The position numbers were made by a program, and so were the translations under genes. From Tropicibacter sp. Alg240-R139 (GTDB lineage Bacteria; Pseudomonadota; Alphaproteobacteria; Rhodobacterales; Rhodobacteraceae), in assembly GCF_900537075.1 (NCBI RefSeq), contig NZ_UNRA01000001.1, positions 1,534,479 through 1,598,478 on the forward strand: a DNA stretch of 64,000 nucleotides. The letters are read 5' to 3'. The notes beneath the pieces were generated by a model. It was not told the origin of the DNA. It ran no database searches and saw only the letters and a program-made list of their open reading frames with translations. This document shows positions 44,212-54,266 of this stretch, one piece after another; position 1 is the stretch's first letter, and each line of letters opens with the position of its first letter.

Positions 44212-45380
44212 TCACCGTTGACGACGCCCGCGCGCTGCTTTTGGACCTAGTTCAGGTCAGCGATATCGAAGAGGTTCCACTGGCCCAAGCCGCCACCCGG
44301 GTGTTGGCCAGTGACGTTGCCGCCACCCGAGACCAGCCCCCTTTTGCGGCATCGTCTATGGACGGCTATGCCGTCAAGGCCGCCGAGGTGGAGCAGCATG
44401 CCATGTTCAAACTCATTGGCGAGGCAGCAGCAGGCCACGGCTTTGACGGCACAGTTGGTGCCGGTCAGGCGGTGCGCATCTTTACGGGCGCGCCAATTCC
44501 GCAAGGTGCTGATTTCGTCGTCATTCAAGAGAACGTTGATCGCAAAGGCGATCTGATCACCATTTCGGATAACCCCGGTTACAAGGACAACATCCGCCCT
44601 GCCGGCGTGGATTTCCGCATTGGCGACACAATCGCTGCACCACGTCTTATCCGGGCCGAGGATGTGGCGTTGATGGCATCAATGAACATCCCTCGCGTCC
44701 CCGTGCGCCGCAAGCCGGTTGTGGCGTTGATTTCCACTGGTGATGAGCTGGTCATGCCCGGCGAAGTTCCTGGACCGGATCAAATCATCGCCTCGAACAC
44801 CTTTGGCCTCAAAGCGCTGTTCGAACGTAACGGAGCTTGCGTGCGCGTCTTGCCAATTGCCCGCGACACGGTGGCCTCGCTTGAAACCACCTTTGACCTT
44901 GCTCAAGGCGCGGATTTGGTGGTGACCATCGGCGGCGCTTCAGTCGGTGATCACGATCTGGTGGAACAGACCACGCGGCAATTGGGAATGGAGCAGTCAT
45001 TCTACAAGGTCAAGATGCGTCCCGGCAAGCCGTTGATGGCTGGTCGATTGGGCGAAGCGGCCATGGTTGGCCTGCCCGGTAACCCTGTATCTGCAATGGT
45101 TTGCGGGTATGTCTTTATCTTACCTATGCTGCGCAAGATGTTGGGACAGGACAATCCGACCGATACACTAATGACCGCGACCCTTGGTCAGAACTTAGCG
45201 CAAAATGGGCCGCGCCAACACTATATGCGCGCCCGCGTCGAGAATGGGAAAATCACGATTTTCGACAATCAAGACAGCTCTCTTTTGTCCGTATTGTCGC
45301 AATCTAACGCACTCGCCGTACGACCTGCAGAAGACCCCGCTCGCAGCGTCGGAGATGACCTGCACTACCTGCCGTTGTAG
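44208..45380 (+). CDS. moeA: Molybdopterin molybdenumtransferase
   Basis: 390-aa enzyme inserting molybdate into adenylated molybdopterin. Visible: AASSMDGYAVKAAEV, NPGYKDNIRPAGVDFRIGDT, the MogA-like nucleotide motif VALISTGDELVMPGE and IGGASVGDHDLV, and KMRPGKPLMAGRLGEAAMVGLPGNPVSAMV. The start is GTG at 44208, inside the TGA of the GIY-YIG gene (GTGA); the longer frame to 44172 overlaps that gene and is unlikely. It serves molybdoenzymes such as NapA. Confidence 0.94.
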   Translation: MITVDDARALLLDLVQVSDIEEVPLAQAATRVLASDVAATRDQPPFAASSMDGYAVKAAEVEQHAMFKLIGEAAAGHGFDGTVGAGQAVRIFTGAPIPQGADFVVIQENVDRKGDLITISDNPGYKDNIRPAGVDFRIGDTIAAPRLIRAEDVALMASMNIPRVPVRRKPVVALISTGDELVMPGEVPGPDQIIASNTFGLKALFERNGACVRVLPIARDTVASLETTFDLAQGADLVVTIGGASVGDHDLVEQTTRQLGMEQSFYKVKMRPGKPLMAGRLGEAAMVGLPGNPVSAMVCGYVFILPMLRKMLGQDNPTDTLMTATLGQNLAQNGPRQHYMRARVENGKITIFDNQDSSLLSVLSQSNALAVRPAEDPARSVGDDLHYLPL

Positions 45381-45399
45381 GACTACCAAAGAACAAGCG

Positions 45400-45428
45400 T
45401 TGACACAAAACAGGAACATGCGTAGAAC
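45400..45428 (+). promoter_or_regulatory. lexA promoter with SOS box
   Basis: The direct repeat GAAC-ATGCGTA-GAAC (45414-45428) is the alphaproteobacterial LexA site GAAC-N7-GAAC. It overlaps the -10 region (TAGAAC) of a promoter whose -35 is TTGACA (45400-45405), so LexA would block its own transcription. Confidence 0.85.
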
Positions 45429-45460
45429 AAATGTAAACGCATAGATCCTGAGGTGACGTG

Positions 45461-46159
45461 ATGCTGACCAAGAAGCAACTGGATTTGTTGGAGTTTATTC
45501 ACAAACGGCTCCAAGCGGACGGCGTCCCGCCCAGTTTTGATGAAATGAAGGTCGCTTTGGACCTGCGCAGCAAATCCGGCATTCACCGTTTGATCACAGC
45601 GCTGGAAGAACGCGGGTTTATTCGGAGGCTGGCACATCGGGCTCGCGCGATTGAGATTGTCAAACTGCCCGAAAGCTTGGGTGGTGAACCAACAACCGGA
45701 TTTACACCGCGTGTTATCGAAGGTGATCGACCGGAAGCGGGGCGCCCCGCGAACTCAGAACCTGTAGCCATTCACGCGGTGGAGCTACCCTTGGTGGGAC
45801 GCATTGCCGCCGGTCACCCAATCGAGGCAATTAGAGATCAATCGCATCAGGTTGCTGTGCCCGGGCAGATGCTGTCAGGCAAGGGTGAACACTATGCCCT
45901 TGAAGTCAAAGGCGATTCGATGATTGATGCGGGCATCAACGATGGCGATGTGGTAGTCATCCGCGAAACCTCTACCGCAGACAACGGCGACATCGTCGTG
46001 GCCCTGGTCGAAGATCAGGAAGCCACGCTGAAGCGCTTCTTTCGCCGCGGCAATGTCATCGCGCTAGAGGCTGCGAACCCAGCTTACGAAACCCGCATGT
46101 TCCCGGACAACAAGGTCAAGGTTCAGGGGCGTTTGGTGGGTCTGATCCGCACCTATTGA
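45461..46159 (+). CDS. lexA: SOS repressor LexA
   Basis: 232-aa repressor and self-cleaving serine protease. The N-terminal winged helix ([54 protein letters not shown]) is the DNA-binding domain. In the C-terminal peptidase the cleavage site Ala-Gly is in [11 protein letters not shown], the catalytic Ser in [15 protein letters not shown], and the Lys in [12 protein letters not shown]. An in-frame GTG at 45458 is one codon upstream; ATG 45461 is preferred. The gene has its own SOS box. Confidence 0.96.
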   Translation: MLTKKQLDLLEFIHKRLQADGVPPSFDEMKVALDLRSKSGIHRLITALEERGFIRRLAHRARAIEIVKLPESLGGEPTTGFTPRVIEGDRPEAGRPANSEPVAIHAVELPLVGRIAAGHPIEAIRDQSHQVAVPGQMLSGKGEHYALEVKGDSMIDAGINDGDVVVIRETSTADNGDIVVALVEDQEATLKRFFRRGNVIALEAANPAYETRMFPDNKVKVQGRLVGLIRTY

Positions 46160-46162
46160 TCG

Positions 46163-48187
46163 TCACTTGGACGACGTGTTCCACAACCGGCGGCCCGTGA
46201 TCTGGGCCGCTGTTTTTATTCCTTCTGTTGAAATTGACAGGCTCCCGGTTTCGCGCAGTCGCTGCGGATCAAACAGGTGGCAACCACCACTGATTGATGC
46301 GGGAACCGAGGTCACGATGATTTGGTTCGCCTTACATTGATCGACCCCTGCAACCGCGCGTTTGCCCAACAGATGGATGACTTCCATTTTTCCAACCGTG
46401 ATCCGCCGTTGCTTTGCGCTGCCATCAGCCCATCGCGAGGCAGCATTTGTTTGATCCGCTGCATCGCCATCGTTTTCCAACCAGACCGTTGCGATGAACC
46501 CCGCCCCCTTTGGCTTACTCAGCGCCCGTCCCTCTTTGGTCAACACGCCGATTAACCCGCCGGTGTCTGCAATCAGAATGCCGGGGCGTTCGGCCTGCGT
46601 CCAAAGTGCGAACGCCAGAATCGCCGACCCCACCCCCATCCACCGAAGGCGACCGCGCCACAACATCAACCACAGAAAACCGATCGCCAACAACGGCAGT
46701 GTCCATTCCGGCGGTGACATCACCCGGCGTTGTGCGCCTTCCATGTCCGACACCCAATGGGCGACCCACAAGATCCAGCGCAACCCGGCCCCCATCAGCT
46801 CCAGTCCGACCCATTCCAAGCCCAAGGGGGCAAGGCACGCTGCCAGAACGGCCGCAGGGATGACGAGAATACCCATCAGGGGCACAGACAGCAGATTGGC
46901 GATCAGGCCATAGCTTGCGATCGTGTTGAAATGCGCCGCCCCAAATGGCGCAGTGGCCAGCCCCGCCACAGCCGAACTGATGACGACCCCGAAGATAGGC
47001 TTGAGCCAGTTCGGGCCCATAGACCATTCCATGTCCCGAAAGGCTCCGAACACTGCGATCAACGCGGTGGTCGCGGCAAAGGACATTTGAAATCCGGGGC
47101 CAAGCAGGCTTTCTGGTCGAAGAACCAGAACGATCATAGCTGCTACCGCAACCGCCCTGAGGGACAGCGCACGCCGGTCCACCAGAACTGCGCACAACAT
47201 CACCGCCACCATGACAAAAGCCCGTTCTGTCGCGACATTCCCCCCCGACAGGGCCAGATAAATGGCGGCCGCGATCAATGCACCTATGGCCGCAATCTTT
47301 TTGACCGGAGCACGCAAGGCAAGCGAGGGGATCATTGACAGGCCCGTGCGCAATGCACCGAACACAAAGGCCGTGAGCAACCCCATGTGAAGACCCGAAA
47401 TGGCTAACAGATGCGCCAAATTGCTCGTTCGTAGGTCGCGCAAGGTGTCCTGGCTTACGGCACTTCGGTCCCCCGTGGTGATTGCAGCGGCAAAGCCTCC
47501 TGTTTCTCCTGGCAGAACCGACTGGATGTGGCGCGAGGCGGACAGGCGCAGCCTGTAGATCCAGACACCCCAATCGGCATAATCCGGCGGCCCAGCTCTC
47601 AGGACTGGGGACCGGGTGTACCCCACAGCGCCTAATCCCAGAAACCACGCATGTCGGCGAAAATCAAAGCCCCCCGGCTCGACCGGCCCCTGTGGTGGTG
47701 ACAGGTGACCTGTCGTCATGACGACATCGCCAGGTGTCAGGACCGGCGATGATCCGTGCAGAGACAAGCGAACTTTGCGCGGGATTTCGTCTGGGGATAC
47801 CCGGTTCAGACGCACGTGATCCAATGTGATACGCACCGCATCCGAGGCTGAACGGTCAATTGCGATGATACGCCCCTCAACCGGCCCGTAGTAACGCCAG
47901 TCCAGAACGGGCCCCGAAACCCAATGTGCCCGCGCGCCTGCCAAGGCAAACCCAAAAGATACCAATGAGATGCAGGCGATCAACGGGGTCCAGACATCTG
48001 GATGGCGCAAAACCCGGTAAAAACCTGCAACTGCCGTTGTCATCAAAAGCAGATAGGCCCACCACTCAGGTTCCGATTTGAGTAGGAAATACAGACCAAT
48101 CCCGATGCCCAGGCAAACGGGCGACCAGGGGAACAGGTATCCGCGTTGCTTTTGCAGTGCGGCTTCGGTCCGTACCAGAACGCGCAT
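46163..48187 (-). CDS. comEC: ComEC/Rec2 family DNA-uptake channel protein
   Basis: 674-aa polytopic membrane protein of the ComEC/Rec2 family that moves single-stranded DNA across the inner membrane in transformation. A DUF4131-type N-terminal domain (residues 30-190, with SLHGSSPVLTPGDVVMTTGHLSPPQGPVEPGGFDFRRHAWFLGLGAVGY) precedes the competence domain starting LLAISGLHMGLLTAFVFGALR and running through about eight membrane segments. The C-terminal metallo-beta-lactamase domain seen in longer homologues is not present in full; the last ~100 residues look reduced. Convergent with lexA, divergent from gltX. Confidence 0.88.
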   Translation of the reverse strand: MRVLVRTEAALQKQRGYLFPWSPVCLGIGIGLYFLLKSEPEWWAYLLLMTTAVAGFYRVLRHPDVWTPLIACISLVSFGFALAGARAHWVSGPVLDWRYYGPVEGRIIAIDRSASDAVRITLDHVRLNRVSPDEIPRKVRLSLHGSSPVLTPGDVVMTTGHLSPPQGPVEPGGFDFRRHAWFLGLGAVGYTRSPVLRAGPPDYADWGVWIYRLRLSASRHIQSVLPGETGGFAAAITTGDRSAVSQDTLRDLRTSNLAHLLAISGLHMGLLTAFVFGALRTGLSMIPSLALRAPVKKIAAIGALIAAAIYLALSGGNVATERAFVMVAVMLCAVLVDRRALSLRAVAVAAMIVLVLRPESLLGPGFQMSFAATTALIAVFGAFRDMEWSMGPNWLKPIFGVVISSAVAGLATAPFGAAHFNTIASYGLIANLLSVPLMGILVIPAAVLAACLAPLGLEWVGLELMGAGLRWILWVAHWVSDMEGAQRRVMSPPEWTLPLLAIGFLWLMLWRGRLRWMGVGSAILAFALWTQAERPGILIADTGGLIGVLTKEGRALSKPKGAGFIATVWLENDGDAADQTNAASRWADGSAKQRRITVGKMEVIHLLGKRAVAGVDQCKANQIIVTSVPASISGGCHLFDPQRLRETGSLSISTEGIKTAAQITGRRLWNTSSK

Positions 48188-48266
48188 GCTTGCTCCTATC
48201 CGTCCGTCTGGTTAGACAGGCGCAAACGTTACCGCCACCATAGTTACCAAAAGGTAAATGCCGCAT

Positions 48267-49682
48267 ATGTCCGATCAGGTCGTCACCCGTTTCGCTCCGT
48301 CCCCCACCGGTTTTTTACATATCGGCGGCGCGCGTACAGCTCTGTTCAATTGGCTTTATGCCCGTGGTCGCGGCGGCAAGTTCCTGCTGCGGATCGAAGA
48401 TACCGACCGCGAACGCTCTACCCCCGAGGCGACCGCCGCCATCCTGCAGGGCTTGGACTGGCTGGGACTGGACCATGACGGCGAGGTGGTCAGCCAGTTC
48501 GATAGCGCAGCTCGCCACGCCGAAGTTGCGCATCAGTTGTTGGATGACGGCAAAGCCTACAAGTGCTTTTCGACGCAGGAGGAGATTGCAGCGTTTCGTG
48601 ATGCGGCTCGGGCCGAAGGCAAATCGACCCTCTTTCGCAGCCCCTGGCGCGACACCGATGCGGCCAGCCACCCGGACGCACCGTATGTGATCCGCATCAA
48701 GGCACCGCAGGACGGCACCACTGTGATCCGCGATCAGGTGCAGGGCGATGTGATCATCCGCAACGATCAGCTGGACGACATGATCCTGCTACGCTCGGAC
48801 GGCACACCGGTCTATATGCTGGCCGTTGTGGTAGATGACCACGATATGGGTGTGACCCATGTGATCCGAGGTGACGACCACCTGAACAATGCCGCGCGCC
48901 AGATGATGATTTACACGGCCATGGGCTGGGATGTACCGGTCTGGGCGCATATCCCTCTGATCCACGGACCGGACGGCAAGAAACTGTCGAAACGTCACGG
49001 AGCGCTTGGGGCGCAGGAATATCAAGCCATGGGTTATCCGGCCGCTGGCATGCGCAACTATCTGGCGCGTCTTGGCTGGAGTCACGGCGATGACGAATTC
49101 TTTACCGACGCTCAGGCCAAGGATTGGTTCGGCTTTGATGGAATCGGCAAAAGCCCGGCGCGCTTTGACACCAAAAAGCTTGAAAACTTGTGTGGTCAGC
49201 ACATCGCCATCGCAGATGACGCTGCGTTGCAGCAAGAAACTCAGGGCTACTTGGCCGCGGCAAATCTGACTGCTCTCACGGAAACACAATCCGGTGATTT
49301 GAAACGTGCGATGTATTGCCTCAAGGATCGCGCGCGAACTTTCCCGGAACTCCTTGAAAAAGCTCACTTTGCCTTGACGTCGCGTCCAATTGAGCAGGAC
49401 GCCAAGGCGGCGAAAGCGCTTGCATCGGTATCCAATGGTATACTGAGTGAATTGACGCCGCATCTGCAAAATGCTAGCTGGACCCGAGACGATCTGGAGG
49501 CCTCTCTGAACGGCTTTGCCGAAGCACGAGAGACGAAGTTCGGAAAACTGGCCGGCCCGTTGCGGGCCGCGTTGGCAGGACGAGCCGTAACACCTTCGGT
49601 TTTTGACATGATGCTGGTGCTGGGCAAAGACGAAAGCCTGGCACGGCTTCAGGATGCAGCGGAAAAAGCCCAATCTTCATAA
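48267..49682 (+). CDS. gltX: Glutamate--tRNA ligase
   Basis: 471-aa class I synthetase charging tRNA-Glu. [23 protein letters not shown] contains the HIGH-type motif; [15 protein letters not shown] is the KMSKS-type loop. The C-terminal anticodon-binding helical cage follows from about residue 320. ATG 48267 (MSDQVVTRF) fits the family start; the ATG three codons earlier (48258) has only a three-base gap from AAGG. Alphaproteobacteria often have two GltX paralogues; only one is in the window. Confidence 0.94.
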   Translation: MSDQVVTRFAPSPTGFLHIGGARTALFNWLYARGRGGKFLLRIEDTDRERSTPEATAAILQGLDWLGLDHDGEVVSQFDSAARHAEVAHQLLDDGKAYKCFSTQEEIAAFRDAARAEGKSTLFRSPWRDTDAASHPDAPYVIRIKAPQDGTTVIRDQVQGDVIIRNDQLDDMILLRSDGTPVYMLAVVVDDHDMGVTHVIRGDDHLNNAARQMMIYTAMGWDVPVWAHIPLIHGPDGKKLSKRHGALGAQEYQAMGYPAAGMRNYLARLGWSHGDDEFFTDAQAKDWFGFDGIGKSPARFDTKKLENLCGQHIAIADDAALQQETQGYLAAANLTALTETQSGDLKRAMYCLKDRARTFPELLEKAHFALTSRPIEQDAKAAKALASVSNGILSELTPHLQNASWTRDDLEASLNGFAEARETKFGKLAGPLRAALAGRAVTPSVFDMMLVLGKDESLARLQDAAEKAQSS

Positions 49683-49704
49683 ACGGGTAACGCTGCACAG
49701 ATAC

Positions 49705-49748
49705 GACGGTCCTGCGCGACAGCGCGCAGGCGCTGCCCGCACGACCGT
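49705..49748 (+). promoter_or_regulatory. Hairpin in the gltX-gltA gap
   Basis: CCTGCGCG-ACAG-CGCGCAGG (49711-49730) is a perfect 8-bp stem nested in outer arms ACGGT / ACCGT. It lacks a T-run and lies about 60 bases before the citrate synthase start, so it may be a leader structure rather than a terminator. Confidence 0.45.
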
Positions 49749-49803
49749 AGCGCCAGGTGTTGTCCTAGGCGCTCGTCGTGCCAGTACAGAGGAAGGGACA
49801 TCT

Positions 49804-51099
49804 ATGACCGAGAGCAAGAAAACAGCCACCCTCAGCCTAAATGGCGAATCCTACGAGCTGCCTATTTTTTCTCCGACCACCGGTCCGGACGTCATCGACA
49901 TCCGCAAGCTTTACGGCACTGCGGGTGTGTTTACCTATGACCCCGGCTTTACTTCAACCGCAAGCTGCGACAGCACCATCACCTATATCGACGGTGAAAA
50001 GGGCGAATTGCTGCACCGCGGCTATCCGATTGACCAACTTGCTGGCAAATCGCACTTCCTAGAGGTGTGTTATCTGCTGCTTTACGGTGAACTGCCCGCT
50101 GCTGCGGATTTGGAAAAGTTCGAAAGCACCATTACCCGCCACACTATGCTGCACGAGCAGATGCACAACTTCTTCCGCGGCTTCCGCCGGGATGCGCATC
50201 CGATGGCCATCATGGTGGGTGTGGTTGGCGCCATGTCCGCATTCTATCACGACTCGACCGACATCGCCGATCCGCGACAGCGCGAGATCGCGTCTCATCG
50301 CCTGATCGCCAAGATGCCGACCATTGCGGCGATGGCGTATAAGTATTCCATCGGTCAGCCGTTTGTTTTCCCGCGCAATGATCTGGATTATGCCTCGAAC
50401 TTCTTGCGCATGTGCTTTGCCGTGCCCGCCGAAGACTATGAGGTCAACCCGATCCTGAGCCGCGCGATGGACCGCATCTTTACCCTGCATGCGGACCACG
50501 AACAGAACGCCTCGACATCTACCGTGCGTCTGGCATCGTCCTCGGGTGCCAACCCGTTTGCCTGCATTGCGGCGGGTATCGCCTGTCTCTGGGGGCCCGC
50601 ACACGGTGGCGCCAACCAGGCGTGTCTGGAGATGCTCAAGGAAATCGGCTCTCCTGACCGTATCCCCGAGTTCATCGCGCGGGCTAAGGACAAGAACGAT
50701 CCGTTCCGCCTGATGGGCTTTGGCCACCGCGTCTACAAGAACTTTGACCCGCGCGCGACCGTGATGAAACAGTCGGCGGACGAGGTTTTGGATCTGCTGG
50801 GCGTCGAAAACAACCCGCTTCTGCAGGTTGCCAAGGAACTGGAGCAGGTCGCGCTGAACGACCCCTACTTTGCCGAGAAGAAGCTGTTCCCGAACGTCGA
50901 CTTTTATTCGGGCATTATCCTTGAGGCGATGGGCTTCCCGACTTCGATGTTCACCCCTATCTTTGCGCTGTCGCGCACGGTGGGCTGGATTTCGCAGTGG
51001 AAAGAGATGATCGGCGACCCGCAGAACAAGATCGGCCGCCCGCGTCAGCTGTACCTGGGATCGACCGAACGTGATTACGTCGACATCGAAAACCGCTAA
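49804..51099 (+). CDS. gltA: Citrate synthase
   Basis: 431-aa type I (hexameric) citrate synthase, first enzyme of the TCA cycle. Visible: [36 protein letters not shown], the active-site His in [29 protein letters not shown] (second His and Arg), and the catalytic Asp in [18 protein letters not shown]. The true start is ATG 49804 ([10 protein letters not shown]); the 50-codon upstream extension lies in the hairpin leader. A clear terminator follows. Confidence 0.97.
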   Translation: MTESKKTATLSLNGESYELPIFSPTTGPDVIDIRKLYGTAGVFTYDPGFTSTASCDSTITYIDGEKGELLHRGYPIDQLAGKSHFLEVCYLLLYGELPAAADLEKFESTITRHTMLHEQMHNFFRGFRRDAHPMAIMVGVVGAMSAFYHDSTDIADPRQREIASHRLIAKMPTIAAMAYKYSIGQPFVFPRNDLDYASNFLRMCFAVPAEDYEVNPILSRAMDRIFTLHADHEQNASTSTVRLASSSGANPFACIAAGIACLWGPAHGGANQACLEMLKEIGSPDRIPEFIARAKDKNDPFRLMGFGHRVYKNFDPRATVMKQSADEVLDLLGVENNPLLQVAKELEQVALNDPYFAEKKLFPNVDFYSGIILEAMGFPTSMFTPIFALSRTVGWISQWKEMIGDPQNKIGRPRQLYLGSTERDYVDIENR

Positions 51100-51128
51100 T
51101 TTTCAATTGGTTTCCCCCAAAACGCGAA

Positions 51129-51162
51129 CCCGGCCTTACATCAGGCCGGGTTTTTTCTTTTT
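51129..51162 (+). terminator. Rho-independent terminator of gltA
   Basis: CCCGGCC-TTACATCA-GGCCGGG (51129-51150) followed by TTTTTTCTTTTTT. Confidence 0.93.
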
Positions 51163-51163
51163 T

Positions 51164-51532
51164 GTGTCGCCACCATGTCCATTGACTATTTTCGGCCCGG
51201 TACCAATCAACCTGGCCGGGTCAGAATTTTCGCGTCACAAGACGCCTCCTCAATCCACTTGCGCGTTGGCCCATGAAGATACTTAAGGTGATTTCGATAT
51301 GATTGGCACCGGCATGATCATTGAAGGAAAATGACACTTAAATGATGTCTTGCGCAGCCTCGATCAAAGCTTGGATCACATTCTACCGTTTGAAAACAAT
51401 CAAAACAGGATGGGCATAGGCGTGGAGCCTGTTTCAGACAAAAGTCCAAACATCTGTAGTCAAAGATCACCTATTGCGTGTACCCGCAGCCTCAGAGTTG
51501 CCTTCACCTAAGAAACAAAAACACTGTAAAAC
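51164..51532. other. Gene-poor low-GC gap after gltA
   Basis: No credible gene or hairpin seen. Base composition is lower than in the neighbouring genes and continues so into the RTX promoter region. Confidence 0.55.
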
Positions 51533-51560
51533 TTGACGCATTCATGCATTGAGTTATGAT
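51533..51560 (+). promoter_or_regulatory. Sigma-70 type promoter of RTX gene
   Basis: -35 TTGACG (51533-51538), 16-bp spacer, -10 TATGAT (51555-51560). The ribosome-binding site GGGGGAAAG (51582-51590) precedes ATG 51596. Confidence 0.7.
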
Positions 51561-51595
51561 TTTATTAGGTTTTTTACTTTTGGGGGAAAGTGATA

Positions 51596-52813
51596 ATGCT
51601 GCCAATCTATCTGATGGGCCTTCTGGGCGCCTTGGCCATCTATGGCGTTTACGAATGGGGTCGCGAAGACGGCCAAAACGAAACTGCGGATGCGATAACA
51701 GGGGATCCGGAAGAGGAGCCCCCTGCGGACGATCCACTCGAAGGAACTGACGAGTCTCAATCCATTCTGGCCTTTGTCGGGAACGACAGCGTCGATGCGG
51801 CTGGCGGCGATGACACCGTAGACGGCGCCGGAGGCGACGACACCTTAGACGGTGGCACTGGCAATGATTTGCTTTTGGGCAATGACGGCAATGACAGCCT
51901 GTTGGGAAGCGACGGCGATGATACGCTGAACGGTATGGACGGCGATGACACCCTTTCCGGTGCATTGGGCGATGACAGCCTGTCTGGCGCTGCTGGAAAC
52001 GACAGTTTGGACGGCGGTGAAGGTGATGACTCTCTTGATGACGGCGTAGGTGACGACATTATCCTTGCAGGCGCTGGAGATGACACTGTGTTTGGTCAAG
52101 CCGGGGACGATATTACATCCGGCGGAGCCGGAAACGATCTGCTGCGGCATGCAGAGGGCATTGATCTGGTGCAGGCTGGCGAAGGCGACGACGAAGTGGT
52201 TCCGTTCTCCTTTGATGATCCCAACAGCACCGTCTGGGTCGAAGGAAACGCAGGAAATGACGACATCGAAGGCAGCGGGGGCAACGACACTCTGTTGGGT
52301 GGCGACGGCGCCGACACGATCACGGGTGACTCCGGCGACGACCTGTTGTTTTCGGGGGACTACATTTCGCGCAGTTTAACGCTGGACGAACTGATCGCAA
52401 CCCGCGCCACTTTGCAGGCTGGCGACCCGATCGCGTTACCCGCGGGCGTTTCGCTTGCTGTTAACGACGATGGTGCTGCTGACGTCCTAAATGGCGGTGC
52501 AGGAAATGATGACCTTTACCTTGGGGATGGGGATTCGGGCTCTGGTGGTGATGGACAGGACGATTTCGTCCTACTCGATGGTGCACTATCCGATCTTGCG
52601 CAAATTCTTGACTACGACGAGACCGAAGATTCTATCGTCTACGTCTATGATGAAGGCGAGTCCGAACCTATGATCAGCGTGACGGACAACGGCGATGGCA
52701 CGCACACCATCGAGGCAGACGGTGCCGCTGTGGCAATGGTCACCGCATCCTCTTTGTCTACCAGCAATGTCGTTTTGATCGAACGCGGTTCTGGCAGCGG
52801 GTTCGCGGTCTAA
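51596..52813 (+). CDS. Membrane-anchored RTX (Ca2+-binding nonapeptide repeat) protein
   Basis: 405-aa acidic protein. An N-terminal hydrophobic segment (MLPIYLMGLLGALAIYGVYE) without a clear signal-peptidase site is followed by a Glu/Asp/Pro-rich linker and about 15 to 20 GGxGxDx(L/T)-type repeats (residues ~55-270, for example GGDDTLDGGTGNDLLLGNDG), which wind into a Ca2+-bound beta-roll. A C-terminal region (YDETEDSIVYVYDEGESEPMISVTDNGDG) is not repeat-like. No type I secretion ABC/MFP genes are adjacent. The N-terminal anchor is unlike the usual C-terminally targeted RTX exoprotein. Function unknown; a cell-surface calcium-binding protein is a fair inference. Confidence 0.85.
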   Translation: MLPIYLMGLLGALAIYGVYEWGREDGQNETADAITGDPEEEPPADDPLEGTDESQSILAFVGNDSVDAAGGDDTVDGAGGDDTLDGGTGNDLLLGNDGNDSLLGSDGDDTLNGMDGDDTLSGALGDDSLSGAAGNDSLDGGEGDDSLDDGVGDDIILAGAGDDTVFGQAGDDITSGGAGNDLLRHAEGIDLVQAGEGDDEVVPFSFDDPNSTVWVEGNAGNDDIEGSGGNDTLLGGDGADTITGDSGDDLLFSGDYISRSLTLDELIATRATLQAGDPIALPAGVSLAVNDDGAADVLNGGAGNDDLYLGDGDSGSGGDGQDDFVLLDGALSDLAQILDYDETEDSIVYVYDEGESEPMISVTDNGDGTHTIEADGAAVAMVTASSLSTSNVVLIERGSGSGFAV

Positions 52814-52820
52814 CGCGGTG

Positions 52821-53909
52821 TCAAAACAGTGAAAGCTGGTCGCCCGGCTGTTGTGGAATCGCAAAAAGATCGGTCCTGAGGGGATCGGTTTTCTGCGCCA
52901 ATCCCAATCGCCGGGTGGCGCTCTCAAACCTCTGTGCGATGATCTCGGCATAATGCCCCTCGCCCCGCATCCGATGCCCCCATCGCGGATCATAATCCCG
53001 CCCCCCGTGCATCTCACGCAATCGCGCCATGACGCGGTCAGCCCTGTTGGGTTCATGTTCGCTCAACCAGTCTTGCCAAAGCTGCGACACCTCGCGAGGC
53101 AGACGCAACATGATCCAGCTCGCGGCATCAGCCCCCGCGTCCGAACCAGCCGCCAACAGAGCCTCAAGTTCGTGATCGGTAAGCCCGGGCACCACAGGTG
53201 AAGTCATCACCCTCACCGGCACCCCCGCCCCCGTCAGCGCCCGGATGATCCGCAACCGCTGCATTGGCCCCGGCGCCCGTGGCTCCATTCGACGTGACAA
53301 ACCGGGGTCCAGCGTCGTCAACGATACCCCGACACGCACAAGCCCCTTCGCCGCCATTGGTGCCAGAATGTCGATGTCCCTTTCGACCAATGTGCCCTTG
53401 GTGACGATAGCCACCGGATGGTTGAACTCAGACAGAACCTTCAGGCAGTCTCGCACAATCTTCATCCCTCGCTCGATCGGTTGGTAAGGGTCGGTGTTGG
53501 TCCCGATCGCGATCGGAGCCACTTTGTATCGGCGTGCGCTCAATTCTTTCCGCAAAACGTCTGCTGCATTGGGTCTGGCAATCAGTTTGGTTTCAAAGTC
53601 CAAGCCCGGCGACAGCCCCAAATAGGCGTGCGTCGGACGCGCAAAGCAATAGCTGCACCCGTGTTCGCAGCCCCGGTAGGGGTTGATCGACCGATCAAAG
53701 GGCAGATCAGGGGATCGGTTGTATGTAATCAGGCTGCGGGCCATTTCGTTCGAAACTTCGGTTCGCAATGGTGGCAGGGTTTCGTCGGCGGCCCAGCCAT
53801 CGTCGTAGCCATCACGCGTTGTCGACTCGTATCGACCCACCGCATTCGACGACACACCGCGCCCGCGCGCTTCGCGACCTAAAAGTTTTTCCGTATACAC
53901 CTGTTCCAT
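52821..53909 (-). CDS. PA0069 family radical SAM protein
   Basis: 362-aa radical S-adenosylmethionine protein. The cluster motif is NPYRGCEHGCSYCFARPTHAYLG (CxxxCxYC) near residue 80. PIAIGTNTDPYQPIERGMKIVRDCL and VAIVTKGTLVERDIDIL are the family's next strands, and VGVSLTTLDPGLSRRMEPRAPGPMQRLRIIRAL lies before the C-terminus. This is the PA0069/spore-photoproduct-lyase-like group of widely conserved, uncharacterised enzymes. The gene ends eight bases from the RTX gene, convergent to it. Substrate unknown. Confidence 0.88.
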   Translation of the reverse strand: MEQVYTEKLLGREARGRGVSSNAVGRYESTTRDGYDDGWAADETLPPLRTEVSNEMARSLITYNRSPDLPFDRSINPYRGCEHGCSYCFARPTHAYLGLSPGLDFETKLIARPNAADVLRKELSARRYKVAPIAIGTNTDPYQPIERGMKIVRDCLKVLSEFNHPVAIVTKGTLVERDIDILAPMAAKGLVRVGVSLTTLDPGLSRRMEPRAPGPMQRLRIIRALTGAGVPVRVMTSPVVPGLTDHELEALLAAGSDAGADAASWIMLRLPREVSQLWQDWLSEHEPNRADRVMARLREMHGGRDYDPRWGHRMRGEGHYAEIIAQRFESATRRLGLAQKTDPLRTDLFAIPQQPGDQLSLF

Positions 53910-54266
53910 TCACACAAAATGGAACAAATGAAGAACATTAACAACCCACATTCAAAACATGAATTCTGCAACGCAGCATTAACCCGCTGATTCTTTGGGT
54001 ATTTCACAAATTCGAGCGCTGCCTGACGGACGACCATGAATTCGAGGTTTCCGCTTTCGCCGCAAAAGGCCCAAAGCGCCGGTCATGCACGATATCAAAC
54101 ATCATTCTGCGAATTTCTCATTATCAATCTCGCAAATTCGACCCTATAGGTCGGTTGCAGAACCGTCTGTGTCGCAACTGACGCAGTCGAAACGCGGCCA
54201 AACGGCAAAAACAGAAAAAACGGCCATCAGTCGGGCGCGGCCCGCAACAGCTTAAGGAATCGCACC
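53910..54266. other. Leader region of the corrinoid protein gene
   Basis: 357 bp without a gene. AATTCGA recurs at 54009, 54039 and 54135 (8-mer AAATTCGA at the first and third). A palindrome CGACC-CTATA-GGTCG sits at 54139-54153. It may hold operator sites; no known riboswitch is recognised. Confidence 0.4.

Noticed and set aside
51750..52420. CRISPR or tandem DNA repeat
   Set aside because: The periodic sequence is coding RTX nonapeptide repeats with irregular spacing and no spacer structure.
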